A stretch of DNA of 44,153 nt from a virus: positions 1 to 44,153 of the IMG/VR virus record IMGVR_UViG_3300029286_001051. One strand, given 5' to 3'. Positions 16,215 to 25,284 of the stretch are shown here, piece after piece. The position numbers and the translations under genes were made by a program. Below the pieces are notes generated by a model, which was not told the origin of the DNA, did not search any database, and was given only the letters and a program-made list of their open reading frames with translations. Numbering within the stretch: the first letter of the stretch is position 1; every line of letters begins with the position of its first letter.

Positions 16215-17990
16215 ATGATTTACCGCCCTTTCATGGCCGCGTTGCTGTATCTACGCCTTGAAGAATACGGGCAGGAAATCAGTGATGTTATCGTTACAAG
16301 CCCGTCTGATCCTACAACACAGAAACTTCCAAGTGGATTCACGCTTTCCCCGGCGAATTGGCAACCAAACGGCAAGAATGACGAAGTAACGATTGACGGG
16401 AAGCCGACAAAGACGGTTTGGCTTTCTGTTGTGCCGTCGCAAGCGAAGTGGCTTAGAAACGAAGCGATGGAAGCTGATACGCTCGACCTGTACTTTGACC
16501 TTGCTGATTTGCCGATTGACCCGCGCATTATCCGTTCGTTGGGCGTGGCCTTCTTTGCAGGGTTGTACAAACCGGAAGATTTTGAAGTCATGATGCTGGG
16601 CAAAGGATGGCCGGATTATGTCTTCAAGAACGAAAACCTTAGATTTTCAGGCTTTGCGGACGAAATAAAGCAGACCGGCGACGAACTTTCGATTAAGTGC
16701 CGGGACATGACCGGAATTCTGATTGATACGCAAGTTCCTACTGTGGCGTACCGTGATATTGTATGGGAAGGGTACATTGAAGAAGTAATTGCAAGTGTTG
16801 TACGGACTCTGCCAGCCTTCATTGGAATACCGATTCTTTGCCGTGACTTTGACCCCGGCACAATTCTGTTTCAACCACATATCAGAGCTTTGGTTCCAGT
16901 CAGAGGAAAAAAGGTTCAGGGTGAAACGGGCGACACTTCAAAGAAGCGTAAGGCTCGACGTGCGCCGAAGATTAAGCAAGAGAAGTATTGGGATTTGTTG
17001 ACCGATATTGCGGTGCAGTCTGGCTTCGTAATTTACTGCGATGTGAGGCCGGGAAGTTCAACGCAAGGGCCGGTTACTCGCATTGTGCTAACTCAGGCGG
17101 ACAGCCTTTTTAACGAGTACAACAAAAGTTTGGTTGACTACGGCGATTACATCAAAATGTCACCGGCTGACGGGCCTAAAAAGGGCTGGAATTGGGCCGA
17201 ACCTTCGGGACGCTCGACAAGTAAAGCTATTAAGGTCGGTGGCGAAGATTACAAACCACAAGGGATGCTTTTCATCCACGGCGACAATCTGAGTGTCTGC
17301 GACTACACACGAAACCTGTCTGACGCCGCCGTTGCCACGATTGAACTTGTGTGTCAGGACGGAAACAAGATTATCAGATCGCGCTTCCCGAAAGATGGCA
17401 CGAATCCGATGTCTTTGTTTCCTACCGCTGCGTGGGCTTCGGATAAAGCACCAAAAGTTTTCGTTGTTAGTGGCATTGTGGGCGTTGCAGGCGAAAACGG
17501 TGAAGTATCAATCGAAAAAGCCCTCTACGAAGCCGCCAAACAGACCTTCTACGCGCTTGGCAAGGGCGAGATGGAGTTACACCTTGAAACGGCTGAAATG
17601 ACCTCTAGCGCGGGTGTAGAAGGCATCCCTGACGTGTTGAACTTGAAGGCTGGTTTTCCAATCGAAGTGCTTCACGCGGCGGGAACGGATGAAAACAAAT
17701 TCGATCCCCGTGTTGACTTTGCAGGAATGTCGGAAAAGCAGTTTGCGGACTATCTCAAAGTGAAGTGGCCAAAAAATGAGGCTGCTGCCGAAGCAATCGC
17801 TCACGCCATGCTTGGACAGGGCAAAAGTTCTGCCGAAGCAATCGAAGCCGGTCAGAATCTACTGACGCGGGTTTGGTTTACGAAGAAAGCAGATTTCAAT
17901 TTTACGGCTGAATCGTTTACAGTATCCATAGACGCGGTGAATTACGTTACTCCGCGAATCACGGCTTGGATTAAGAAGGATTCAAAGTGA
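16215..17990 (+). CDS. Baseplate hub protein (gpD/gp27-like)
   Basis: A 591-residue protein placed before the spike gene, as hub proteins are. It shows beta-rich domains, a predicted central region with RFSGFADEIKQTGDELSIKCRDMTGIL (about 139-165), and a basic linker GDTSKKRKARRAPKIKQEKYW (about 239-260). The hub ring binds tape measure and spike and rearranges on infection. The last 4 bp overlap the next gene (GTGA). Confidence 0.7.
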   Translation: MIYRPFMAALLYLRLEEYGQEISDVIVTSPSDPTTQKLPSGFTLSPANWQPNGKNDEVTIDGKPTKTVWLSVVPSQAKWLRNEAMEADTLDLYFDLADLPIDPRIIRSLGVAFFAGLYKPEDFEVMMLGKGWPDYVFKNENLRFSGFADEIKQTGDELSIKCRDMTGILIDTQVPTVAYRDIVWEGYIEEVIASVVRTLPAFIGIPILCRDFDPGTILFQPHIRALVPVRGKKVQGETGDTSKKRKARRAPKIKQEKYWDLLTDIAVQSGFVIYCDVRPGSSTQGPVTRIVLTQADSLFNEYNKSLVDYGDYIKMSPADGPKKGWNWAEPSGRSTSKAIKVGGEDYKPQGMLFIHGDNLSVCDYTRNLSDAAVATIELVCQDGNKIIRSRFPKDGTNPMSLFPTAAWASDKAPKVFVVSGIVGVAGENGEVSIEKALYEAAKQTFYALGKGEMELHLETAEMTSSAGVEGIPDVLNLKAGFPIEVLHAAGTDENKFDPRVDFAGMSEKQFADYLKVKWPKNEAAAEAIAHAMLGQGKSSAEAIEAGQNLLTRVWFTKKADFNFTAESFTVSIDAVNYVTPRITAWIKKDSK

Positions 17991-18580
17991 GTGGATTAAA
18001 TGACTTCAAAAAGATGATGGCAAGTGGAGTGCCTCACTCTGTCCAACTTGGAACAGTGAAGGATATTACCGCCGACGTTGACGGCATCTTTCTTGATGTT
18101 GATTTCGGCCCTGACGAAGAACCCATTTCGTGTGAATGGATAAACCTGTATGCTGGCAAAGACTTTGGATTGTATCTGCCTGTATCTATTGGGGATTTTG
18201 TCACTGTGTTTATTCCAGATGGGGATACTTGCGGTCGGCCATTTTCATTTGGTGTGATGAATGACGAAGCGGTGACGATTCCGCAGGACGTTCTGGACAG
18301 CCCCGATGACGTTTGGCTGATAATGAAGGAAGGTCAGAACGTGCGAATTCGCACATCTGGAACGAATAACGAAACGTCGATTCAGTCAAAAATGGTAAGG
18401 CTCGGTTCTGAAACGGATTCTGAAACAGATCCGCTTACAAAGTGGCCTGCTTTGAAAACCTTTCTTGATGACCTTGTAGGAGCCCTCGGTACAGGGGTGG
18501 CGGGAACAAATAATGTAACTTGGAACACATCAATTCCCACTGTTCCAAGTGCCGGGACAACAAACGTAGAGGGGAAATAA
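17987..18580 (+). CDS. Baseplate spike protein (gpV-like)
   Basis: This is the membrane-piercing spike or its hub adaptor. The 197-residue protein has an N-terminal OB-fold-like half (VQLGTVKDITADVDGIFLDV...LPVSIGDFVTVFIP) and a beta-repeat-like second half with WLIMKEGQNVRIRTSG and IQSKMVRLGS, ending Gly/Thr/Ser-rich. The start is a GTG overlapping the previous stop by four bases, preceded by AAGAAGGA. Confidence 0.75.
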   Translation: MSGLNDFKKMMASGVPHSVQLGTVKDITADVDGIFLDVDFGPDEEPISCEWINLYAGKDFGLYLPVSIGDFVTVFIPDGDTCGRPFSFGVMNDEAVTIPQDVLDSPDDVWLIMKEGQNVRIRTSGTNNETSIQSKMVRLGSETDSETDPLTKWPALKTFLDDLVGALGTGVAGTNNVTWNTSIPTVPSAGTTNVEGK

Positions 18581-18581
18581 A

Positions 18582-18680
18582 ATGCCTGACCTTGGCGTAT
18601 TGCATAAATCTCCGAATGGACGCAAACTTTTAATGGGAAACTTGAATCGCCCGACTACACTTCGGGTCGTAAAGAGGTAG
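18582..18680 (+). CDS. 32-residue ORF similar to the N-terminus of the wedge protein
   Basis: A short frame beginning MPDLGVLHKSPNGRKL, which matches MPDLGTLHISPSGERL at the start of the gp25-like protein at 19643. It lies immediately before the gene at 18685 and follows the spike gene by one base. A conserved start with a different tail suggests a duplicated and truncated remnant, or a tiny functional peptide. A purine-rich stretch in the 3' end of the spike gene (GAGGGGAAATAA) can serve as its ribosome site. Confidence 0.5.
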   Translation: MPDLGVLHKSPNGRKLLMGNLNRPTTLRVVKR

Positions 18681-18684
18681 GAAA

Positions 18685-19638
18685 ATGGGACATGCTGTAC
18701 AAGGTGACATTGCAGTTGGGGGTGCGGCAAACGGCTGGACGGCTTGCATGTACCATCTTTATACATTTTTTAATACTTGGCTTCCTGCGAATTATTCAGG
18801 ACGCATTACGATTGTGGATTCCGATCCGGGTTCAGGCGGAACTTGGGTTGATGAAACAACGGTCACTGACGATGCCTTTATTGTTGTTGAGATGGTCGAT
18901 GAATGGTCGGATACAACGCAATGGCAAGCGGTTTTTGCTGTTCGTGATGCAAATTCAGCAGGCACACTTGGAAGTACAGTCGGGGCGGTTGCTATTCCAA
19001 GCGACGGATTGTGGTGTGGGTTGGCCCCGCAGGGTGGATGGGACGATGTAACCCGGACGTTCGGAAGTGAAGCATTTACGGGACTGAGATTTGTAAGAGG
19101 ACGGTCTTTAGACGCCGCTGGTTCAGCCTTGATCGTTGATCCTTTGATGAACTTTGGATACATGGATCGTGTCGATTCAGCAGGATTGATTGATAATGGC
19201 GCTTTGTTCGTTCATATTCGTATCGGTGGTATTTACGCAGGTTCATTCATCGTTGGTGCCTTCAGTCCATTTAATGACTCCCGTTCACTTCCATGTATGC
19301 TGGTTGCTGGAATGCCTGTGCCTTTTGGTGCGGCAGATACTTATGGCGGTTCAGGTGCAGCGGGAACTGTGCCTAATAAAACCGTACCGGGAACATTTGA
19401 ACTCGCTCAATGTGATGCCGCTGTTACGCTTGATGGGTTGTTAATTGATGAATACGGGGAATACAGCGGATACCCGTTACTGTGGACGAACAAGACGCAA
19501 TTAAATTCTCTTGGTTGGTTCGACGGGTTGACTCGCATTGACACCGCAACAGCTTTAGGCTCTACATTTGATTCTGGCTTAAAGTGGGCTTGTACAGCCC
19601 TTGCATGGCCGTGGGGTGTTGACGTGCCGACGGTGTGA
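18685..19638 (+). CDS. Unknown baseplate/virion protein
   Basis: A 317-residue, Gly/Ala/Thr/Asp-rich, beta-type protein with many aromatic residues and no motif I recognise. It sits between the spike and wedge genes and is flanked by two copies of the MPDLG...LH.SP start sequence, as if inserted next to a duplicated wedge gene start. It may be a structural or receptor-related component of the baseplate. ATG has an AGG-rich leader (AGAGGTAGGAAA). Confidence 0.65.
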   Translation: MGHAVQGDIAVGGAANGWTACMYHLYTFFNTWLPANYSGRITIVDSDPGSGGTWVDETTVTDDAFIVVEMVDEWSDTTQWQAVFAVRDANSAGTLGSTVGAVAIPSDGLWCGLAPQGGWDDVTRTFGSEAFTGLRFVRGRSLDAAGSALIVDPLMNFGYMDRVDSAGLIDNGALFVHIRIGGIYAGSFIVGAFSPFNDSRSLPCMLVAGMPVPFGAADTYGGSGAAGTVPNKTVPGTFELAQCDAAVTLDGLLIDEYGEYSGYPLLWTNKTQLNSLGWFDGLTRIDTATALGSTFDSGLKWACTALAWPWGVDVPTV

Positions 19639-19642
19639 TTAA

Positions 19643-20425
19643 ATGCCTGATTTGGGAACATTACATATAAGCCCTTCGGGTGAAAGACTCGGTGCAATCA
19701 AACTTAATGAGTTGCTTTATTCCGGTGAGCCAAAGGCTTCCCCGGTGTTCGGATACATGGATTCGTCGTTATCAGTTGTGGTGCGGTTCAATCAGGGCGT
19801 AGCATCAGTTGATGATTGCGAACCTTTTGATGTTTTGAATCCTGCTTCGTATGAAATAACCGGCGTCAGGGTTTTAACTGTCCTGCAAGTAACCACGCAT
19901 GAATACAGATTGATACTGAATACATGGCCTTGTTACGCTTCGAATCTGTTTGGTGTTCGTGTCTTGGTTGACGGTATTGACGAAACAATCAACGTAATGT
20001 CGATTGTGGAAAGGCCAAGTACATCTCTGAATACTATTCAGGCTGATTATCTTGACATCAGGGCGAATATGACCGGAAGCAACGCCGGTTCGCTGGACAT
20101 TCAGGCCGGTGATTATTCCATGTCTGGTACGATTGAAACCATCCGCAAGTTGATACTCGAAATAATGCTTGTGAAGCGTGGTGAAATGCTGCATGACGTG
20201 GAGTTTGGAAACCTTGTCAGAATTAAGAACTTGCAGAACGCATCGGACTTGGTTGAACAGGGCCGGGATATTCGTGACAGAATAATGAAACTCCCGCATG
20301 TTGTGGCGTGTTCGGTTGGTTCACAATTTGGAACAAATGCCGGTGATGGGATTGTGATTTTCACGGCGAAGGTGAAGACAGCGCAAGGTACTGATTTGAC
20401 CGTGAACTCGCAAGAGGGTGTATAA
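19643..20425 (+). CDS. Baseplate wedge protein, gp25/W-like C-terminal half
   Basis: A 260-residue protein. The C-terminal half (about 155-260) matches the gp25 wedge pattern: a helix TIETIRKLILEIMLVKRGEMLHDVEFG followed by a helix and a strand IVIFTAKVKTAQG. This subunit links hub and J-like wedge and starts sheath assembly. The N-terminal half is beta-rich and not typical of the short gp25 proteins, so this may be a fusion with an added domain. Coupled to the next gene (TAAATGG). Confidence 0.72.
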   Translation: MPDLGTLHISPSGERLGAIKLNELLYSGEPKASPVFGYMDSSLSVVVRFNQGVASVDDCEPFDVLNPASYEITGVRVLTVLQVTTHEYRLILNTWPCYASNLFGVRVLVDGIDETINVMSIVERPSTSLNTIQADYLDIRANMTGSNAGSLDIQAGDYSMSGTIETIRKLILEIMLVKRGEMLHDVEFGNLVRIKNLQNASDLVEQGRDIRDRIMKLPHVVACSVGSQFGTNAGDGIVIFTAKVKTAQGTDLTVNSQEGV

Positions 20426-21532
20426 ATGGATTTTCCAACCAGCGCAGAACTGTTTGAAATAGCGGTCAGAAAGGTTATCGCCACGAATCCCAAGATTGCC
20501 GAAGACTTGGCAAGGCAATCTGGAACTACCGTAAATTCGTTGCTTCAGGCTGGCGGGTTAATGGGTTCTACTCTGGTTGGAAAAATTGCGGAAGTTGCGG
20601 CAAATAGCAAACTTTCAACAGCGTCCGGTGCTGCGTTGCGTGAGTTAGTGTGGGATTGGTTCAGTATTGTGCCGATTGGTGCGAATCCGGCTGTAGTACC
20701 GATTAAACTGAAACCTTCTGGCGCAAAGACAGGGCAGGTGGCCGCTGGTACGATTCTGACCACGGCTAAAGGTGTTCAGTTTACAACGATTGACGGCATT
20801 ACATGGTCGAATGAAGCCACTGAAAAAACAGTCGACTGTCAAGCTGTCCTTGCTGGCCCAAGTGGAAACTTAATTACAGGCTCAATTAACGCCTTTAAGA
20901 CTGCCCCGACATGGGATACCGCAATGACGGTAACGCAGCCTGTTTGGGCTACGGGCGGTTCTGTTGCTGAAACCGATGATGAATTGAAGAAAAGGGCAAG
21001 TGGATTTTGGGCTGTGGCTCGATGTGGCACTATTGGGGCAATTGAATACGGTGCAAAGTCAGTACCCGGCATTAAAAACGCTTTGGCGATTGAAAGTCCG
21101 GTAATGGTCGGGAGTTATATTATCCCTTCGGTGAAATGGGTTACTCTGTACGTTTCCGACATAAATGGACAGGCTAACACTGTTCTATTGGCCGCTGTAA
21201 CCGCTGAATTGCTGAATTGGCGCCCCTGTGGCGTGATTCCGACTGTTTCAGCGGGAACAGTTGTATTCCAGCCTATTAACATGACAGTTAGTTGTGAATC
21301 CAACGCTGACACCATAGCTGTGAAAGCAAAGGCAATATCCGTGATTCTTGCGTACATGGATAACCTTATTTACGAACAGAAGATGGACTTAGGGGCAATT
21401 GAAGCGGCTGTAATGAAAATATCCGGCGTTTCAAAGACTGTTCCGCCTGTCATTACAATTCCCACGTTAGACCAAATAGCAGGTTCAGGTGAGATATTCA
21501 GGACGAGTGAAGACTTGATAATGATAAGTTAG
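20426..21532 (+). CDS. Baseplate J-like protein
   Basis: The 368-residue protein has the J-family layout: a helical N-terminus, a beta domain with GTILTTAKGVQFTTIDG, the signature ETDDELKKRASGFWAVAR (about 187-204), and a C-terminal part with INMTVSCESNADTIAVKAK. J-like proteins form the wedge ring and trigger sheath contraction. GAGGG precedes the ATG. Confidence 0.82.
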   Translation: MDFPTSAELFEIAVRKVIATNPKIAEDLARQSGTTVNSLLQAGGLMGSTLVGKIAEVAANSKLSTASGAALRELVWDWFSIVPIGANPAVVPIKLKPSGAKTGQVAAGTILTTAKGVQFTTIDGITWSNEATEKTVDCQAVLAGPSGNLITGSINAFKTAPTWDTAMTVTQPVWATGGSVAETDDELKKRASGFWAVARCGTIGAIEYGAKSVPGIKNALAIESPVMVGSYIIPSVKWVTLYVSDINGQANTVLLAAVTAELLNWRPCGVIPTVSAGTVVFQPINMTVSCESNADTIAVKAKAISVILAYMDNLIYEQKMDLGAIEAAVMKISGVSKTVPPVITIPTLDQIAGSGEIFRTSEDLIMIS

Positions 21533-21545
21533 GGGTGATGTTGCA

Positions 21546-22538
21546 ATGACGGCGGCTGAATTCAAAACATTCTTAATTCAGAATTCCGCACCTGAAATCA
21601 TCAAGATTATGGAAAATCAAGATGGTTGGGAGATGGTGGAAGGGTACGCTGAGATTTGCGAACGTGTTTCTGACGCTTGTGATGCTTTCATGGAAACTTC
21701 GACGCCGGGAAAGGCTGTTTACGGGGCTTATTCAGACTTGGTTGTATCATTTACCAGAACCGGCCTTGCCGTGGCTTCTTTGGGTACTGGAACGATTCTG
21801 AAAGGGCGTACTGGAATTAGGTTCACATTGCTTGAAGATATTGGCTTCGCGGTGAACGATTTAGGGCCGTATTCGGGAAGTTGCAAGGCTCGGATAAAGA
21901 GTACACATGGAAACCTGCTTGCGGGTGAAGTGCTTTTTATTGAATCTACGCCGGATGGATTGACTTACGATCCAACGATTACAGCCACGGTTGTTTCGGC
22001 ATCTGGTGGTAAAGGCCCGTCGCTGGAATGGATTGGCAATGAAAAAAACATGGCCCCGGCTGTGGATGAAACAGAAGCGCAATTCAGAAAGCGTTTTCGC
22101 ACAATGTCTGAATTTGGAAGTCTGCCGGTAATTACTGCCGCTATTCACGCCATATTCCCTACAGCTCAGATTGTGGAAGCTGCGAACATGGCCTTCTTTG
22201 CTGATTATTCCTACACATGGGATTGGTCAGTAGATTTGTACAATTATCAGGGCGACGTTGTAATGGACGTGCCTACAAACGGATACATTGTACTGATTCC
22301 GTTTCAGATGGTCACAAGAACGGACTGGTTCTTTACTGATATTGACGCATTTACGGAATACAGTTATTGTGGCATGGACGATGTGATTACCTTGGACTTG
22401 GGTGATGGTCAAGGTGATGTTTCAGTGAATCCGGGGTCGGTTGGTGTGTGGCCTAAACTCGAACGGTTGAATAAAGCTCTTTCATCGTTGACGGCGGCTG
22501 GTATTTGGTACACGATTATGCCGTCTGAGGTAGTTTAA
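21546..22538 (+). CDS. Second J-like baseplate wedge protein
   Basis: A 330-residue protein with the same DETEAQFRKRFRTMSEFGSLPVITAAI pattern (about 177-203) as the J protein, and similar beta-rich domains before it, so it is probably a J relative or gpI-place wedge subunit. A paired J-like arrangement is known from complex baseplates. The C-terminal 110 residues, which are acidic with VMDVPTNGYIVLI, are different. Its role is inferred from similarity and position. Confidence 0.6.
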   Translation: MTAAEFKTFLIQNSAPEIIKIMENQDGWEMVEGYAEICERVSDACDAFMETSTPGKAVYGAYSDLVVSFTRTGLAVASLGTGTILKGRTGIRFTLLEDIGFAVNDLGPYSGSCKARIKSTHGNLLAGEVLFIESTPDGLTYDPTITATVVSASGGKGPSLEWIGNEKNMAPAVDETEAQFRKRFRTMSEFGSLPVITAAIHAIFPTAQIVEAANMAFFADYSYTWDWSVDLYNYQGDVVMDVPTNGYIVLIPFQMVTRTDWFFTDIDAFTEYSYCGMDDVITLDLGDGQGDVSVNPGSVGVWPKLERLNKALSSLTAAGIWYTIMPSEVV

Positions 22539-22539
22539 T

Positions 22540-23535
22540 ATGGCTCAATTCCAGAAGCGCTTTGATTATCGAAATCATGTAGCCGGTCAACTTGTAACGA
22601 AAGACGAACTTCTTGAAATACAGAAGTTGCAGTACCAGACTTATTGCAACATTGAGGCTGACAGATACGGCTTGAATCCCGATGGTTCGTTTACGCCTCA
22701 CGTCATTTCAGGTTTGGTGCCGTCGATTGTAACGGGGCAACAGCAGATTAGAATCAGCCGTGGACACGGATGGATTACAAGGACTCTATCTAATTACGAT
22801 GAGCGAATTCCGATTGTTCTTGAGGATGATTTGCTGGTTGATATTCCCGGTTCTGACGGGGCAGACCCTTATTGGTGCCACGTCTTACTGGAGAATTTGG
22901 TTGGAAGCATTGATGAAGCCTACGGATACGGTTCGGCTGTCACAAAAGACGTGGACAGCATACTCCACAATGTTCCTGTCCCTCTGTATGTTCATTCGGT
23001 GGGAACAACGGCAAAACTGAGTCCGGGAACACCGGCAGTAGCGCCAACTTGTAACGTGGTAATAGGTTCCTGTTACTTACCGATTGCCACGGTTTACATA
23101 CCGGCTGGTTCTTCGGGGGAGATTGACGCCGCTGACTTGTACGACGTGCGGTGGTTTGCGCCGGGATATGGGAAGTTTGCGTATGTAAGAACAACCGGCG
23201 AAACTGTTTTTAATTTAACACGAAATTGGCAGAGTATTCGTGAAACGGTTGCGATAGCAGAAGGGGCGGGGGGTTGTATAGCAACACTAGGTTTGCCAAG
23301 TAATGATGTTTTCCCACTGATACCTGATTTATTGCCTAATATAAGCGCTTCCGGTGGTGAGTTTCCAGCATCCAAATTAATGGCCGCTGAACTTTTACCG
23401 ATTACATCGGCCACAACAAATCCAATTGCAACTGTGGCCTTCAATGTAGGTACATTTGAAACGGATGGCTCTGGAATAGACGTTACAATTGAAAAACCAA
23501 AATGGATTTCAGTGGAATTTAACCCTGTAGTTTAA
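22540..23535 (+). CDS. Unknown distal tail structural protein
   Basis: A 331-residue protein beginning MAQFQKRFDYRNHVAGQLVTKDELLEIQ. The middle has repeated beta-like segments, PGSDGADPYWCHVLLENL and PVPLYVHSVG, typical of fibre or baseplate-attached proteins. It starts after GAGG, one base past the J-like stop, and is followed by a likely fibre protein. No enzymatic motif is visible. A fibre-base or attachment protein is one option. Confidence 0.6.
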   Translation: MAQFQKRFDYRNHVAGQLVTKDELLEIQKLQYQTYCNIEADRYGLNPDGSFTPHVISGLVPSIVTGQQQIRISRGHGWITRTLSNYDERIPIVLEDDLLVDIPGSDGADPYWCHVLLENLVGSIDEAYGYGSAVTKDVDSILHNVPVPLYVHSVGTTAKLSPGTPAVAPTCNVVIGSCYLPIATVYIPAGSSGEIDAADLYDVRWFAPGYGKFAYVRTTGETVFNLTRNWQSIRETVAIAEGAGGCIATLGLPSNDVFPLIPDLLPNISASGGEFPASKLMAAELLPITSATTNPIATVAFNVGTFETDGSGIDVTIEKPKWISVEFNPVV

Positions 23536-23547
23536 GGAGAATTAATA

Positions 23548-24153
23548 ATGAGCATTTTCACAGCATTACAGAGAGCATGGGCCGCTAAAGCGGTTTTTGA
23601 AGTACCAGAAACTGAACGTCAGATGAACACCATACTTCCGGCATTGATGGTACATGCAGACGCCGCTATTGACGCCGAAGATGTGGTTTATGACCCTACC
23701 GTTTCAGGGTTGACAGCAACGGACGTTCAGGCTGCGATTGACGAACTTGCGGCAAGTCCCGGCGGTTCAGGCGCCCCCTACGGTGCTGAATTTTCAGTGG
23801 ACAACAGCTGTGGCGGCCCCGGTACTTATGGCGAAACGGTGGCTATTGGCGGCGTACGCTATGATGCAGCCGGTTCTGCTGTCCCAACGGGACTGCGGTT
23901 TTTCGTGCGCATGCTCGACCCCGATACAAATCCTGCACCGACCCGCCTCACTGGTTCACTGGCCACGCTATTTTTCGCTGAAGATGGCGGCTCGACGAAT
24001 ACGGTTGCGACACTCGACATATCAGGCAGTGATTTCGTCGTGGAATCGACGTTTACAGTCGCGGCCCCTGCCGTTGCTGGACTTTGGATGGTAGGTCTAA
24101 CTGTGATGGACACGGATGTTGTTACTGCCCGCGTGGAAGTTGATTTTGCATGA
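23548..24153 (+). CDS. Putative tail fibre protein
   Basis: A 201-residue protein with the segment SGLTATDVQAAIDELAASPGGSG (about 51-73), a repeat motif common in phage tail fibre shafts. The C-terminal half is beta-rich, with NPAPTRLTGSLATLFFAED and ends in WMVGLTVMDTDVVTARVEV. The strong AAGGAG leader and the position at the end of the structural cluster fit a fibre or receptor-binding subunit. Immediately downstream is a glycosylation-like cassette. Confidence 0.62.
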   Translation: MSIFTALQRAWAAKAVFEVPETERQMNTILPALMVHADAAIDAEDVVYDPTVSGLTATDVQAAIDELAASPGGSGAPYGAEFSVDNSCGGPGTYGETVAIGGVRYDAAGSAVPTGLRFFVRMLDPDTNPAPTRLTGSLATLFFAEDGGSTNTVATLDISGSDFVVESTFTVAAPAVAGLWMVGLTVMDTDVVTARVEVDFA

Positions 24154-24162
24154 TAGGGCGCA

Positions 24163-25281
24163 ATGACAAATCTTTCCACAATTACACCCGGCGGCCTAGT
24201 CTTAGATAGTCTGGCGTGGGTTCCTACTTCATACATACAGCAGGTTGGTGTGCGAATTGGTGGCGCCCCCGTAATTGGCGGTGAACCTCAACTGCGAAGT
24301 GTTGATGACTTTGACGTGTATCAGGCCGTGAAATGCATTATAAACGGCGGTGATTTTAGAGGAACAGCATATTTCAATCGAGCCTGTAAGGATTTAGCGG
24401 CAGGTAAACTAGTACACCACGATTCAAAAACGCCGAAACAGATTGTGGACACAGAAAAACGGCTGATTAACCGCCTGATGAACATCATGTCTTATCGAGG
24501 TTATCAGTCGGGACTTGGAAAAGACCCGCTTGACGAAGTTGGAGTGTACATTGATGCAGATGGCCATTTGATAAAAGACTTTGGCGGTGTCCATCGTTTT
24601 AGCGTGGCAAAAGTTAATTGCCTGCCGCGTGTTTTGGTGTCGGTTCGATACCGAGATCCGAAGTGGATTGAGTATCTCGATTACTTACAGGGTTTCGCGT
24701 CAAGCGCTGTCGTCGGTTTGTACGAACAAGTGCCGCATCCTGACCTGAACCGGATTAAGTGTGTGAATCAACCGATGGCCCGCGCACAAAAACTAATTGA
24801 TATGGCCGGGTTCGGCCTGGAAACGATGGTTGACATTGGCGCGAATTACGGCCAGATGTGCCACGCCTTTGAATCTGCCGGTTATCAGTGTACCGCCGTA
24901 GAAAACAACCCTGAAATCGGTTCTGTGCTGGCAAAATTCAAGGCCGCTTTGTACTGTAATTTTGATATTGTCACCACGTCAGCGCTCGACCTGCCAGAAA
25001 TTAAGGCTGATGTTGTCGTAGCAATGAGCATATTCAGGCACTTGGTCAGACAAGTCGGCATGGCAGGGTTTGATGCGTGGCTCGGCAAGATCGACTGCAA
25101 GGTTTTGTTTATGTCAATGCCGCGATGGCCAGAAGACACGAAGTACCGATTGAAGGAATGGCCCGGTTCAGACTTAGATTTTGCTGAACACGTTGCACAA
25201 AAGCTGGAAATGAGAATCCACGCAGAGTTTGAAGATGGTTGCGCTGGCCGTACCCGGCGCGGGTTTGTGTTGAGGAAGTAA
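24163..25281 (+). CDS. ParB-like domain fused to a class I methyltransferase
   Basis: A 372-residue protein. The N-terminal half has GVYIDADGHLIKDFGGVHRF with SVAKV and a DPKWIEYL end (about 126-172), like the ParB/sulfiredoxin-type domain of envelope-glycan proteins with an HR(F) motif. The second half has a SAM-binding motif I VDIGANYGQ (about 223-231) with VENNP at the end of strand 2, so it is a SAM-dependent methyltransferase. The acceptor substrate is unknown. A glycan or a phage tail sugar is suggested by the glycosyltransferase next door. Confidence 0.72.
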   Translation: MTNLSTITPGGLVLDSLAWVPTSYIQQVGVRIGGAPVIGGEPQLRSVDDFDVYQAVKCIINGGDFRGTAYFNRACKDLAAGKLVHHDSKTPKQIVDTEKRLINRLMNIMSYRGYQSGLGKDPLDEVGVYIDADGHLIKDFGGVHRFSVAKVNCLPRVLVSVRYRDPKWIEYLDYLQGFASSAVVGLYEQVPHPDLNRIKCVNQPMARAQKLIDMAGFGLETMVDIGANYGQMCHAFESAGYQCTAVENNPEIGSVLAKFKAALYCNFDIVTTSALDLPEIKADVVVAMSIFRHLVRQVGMAGFDAWLGKIDCKVLFMSMPRWPEDTKYRLKEWPGSDLDFAEHVAQKLEMRIHAEFEDGCAGRTRRGFVLRK

Positions 25282-25284
25282 GCA

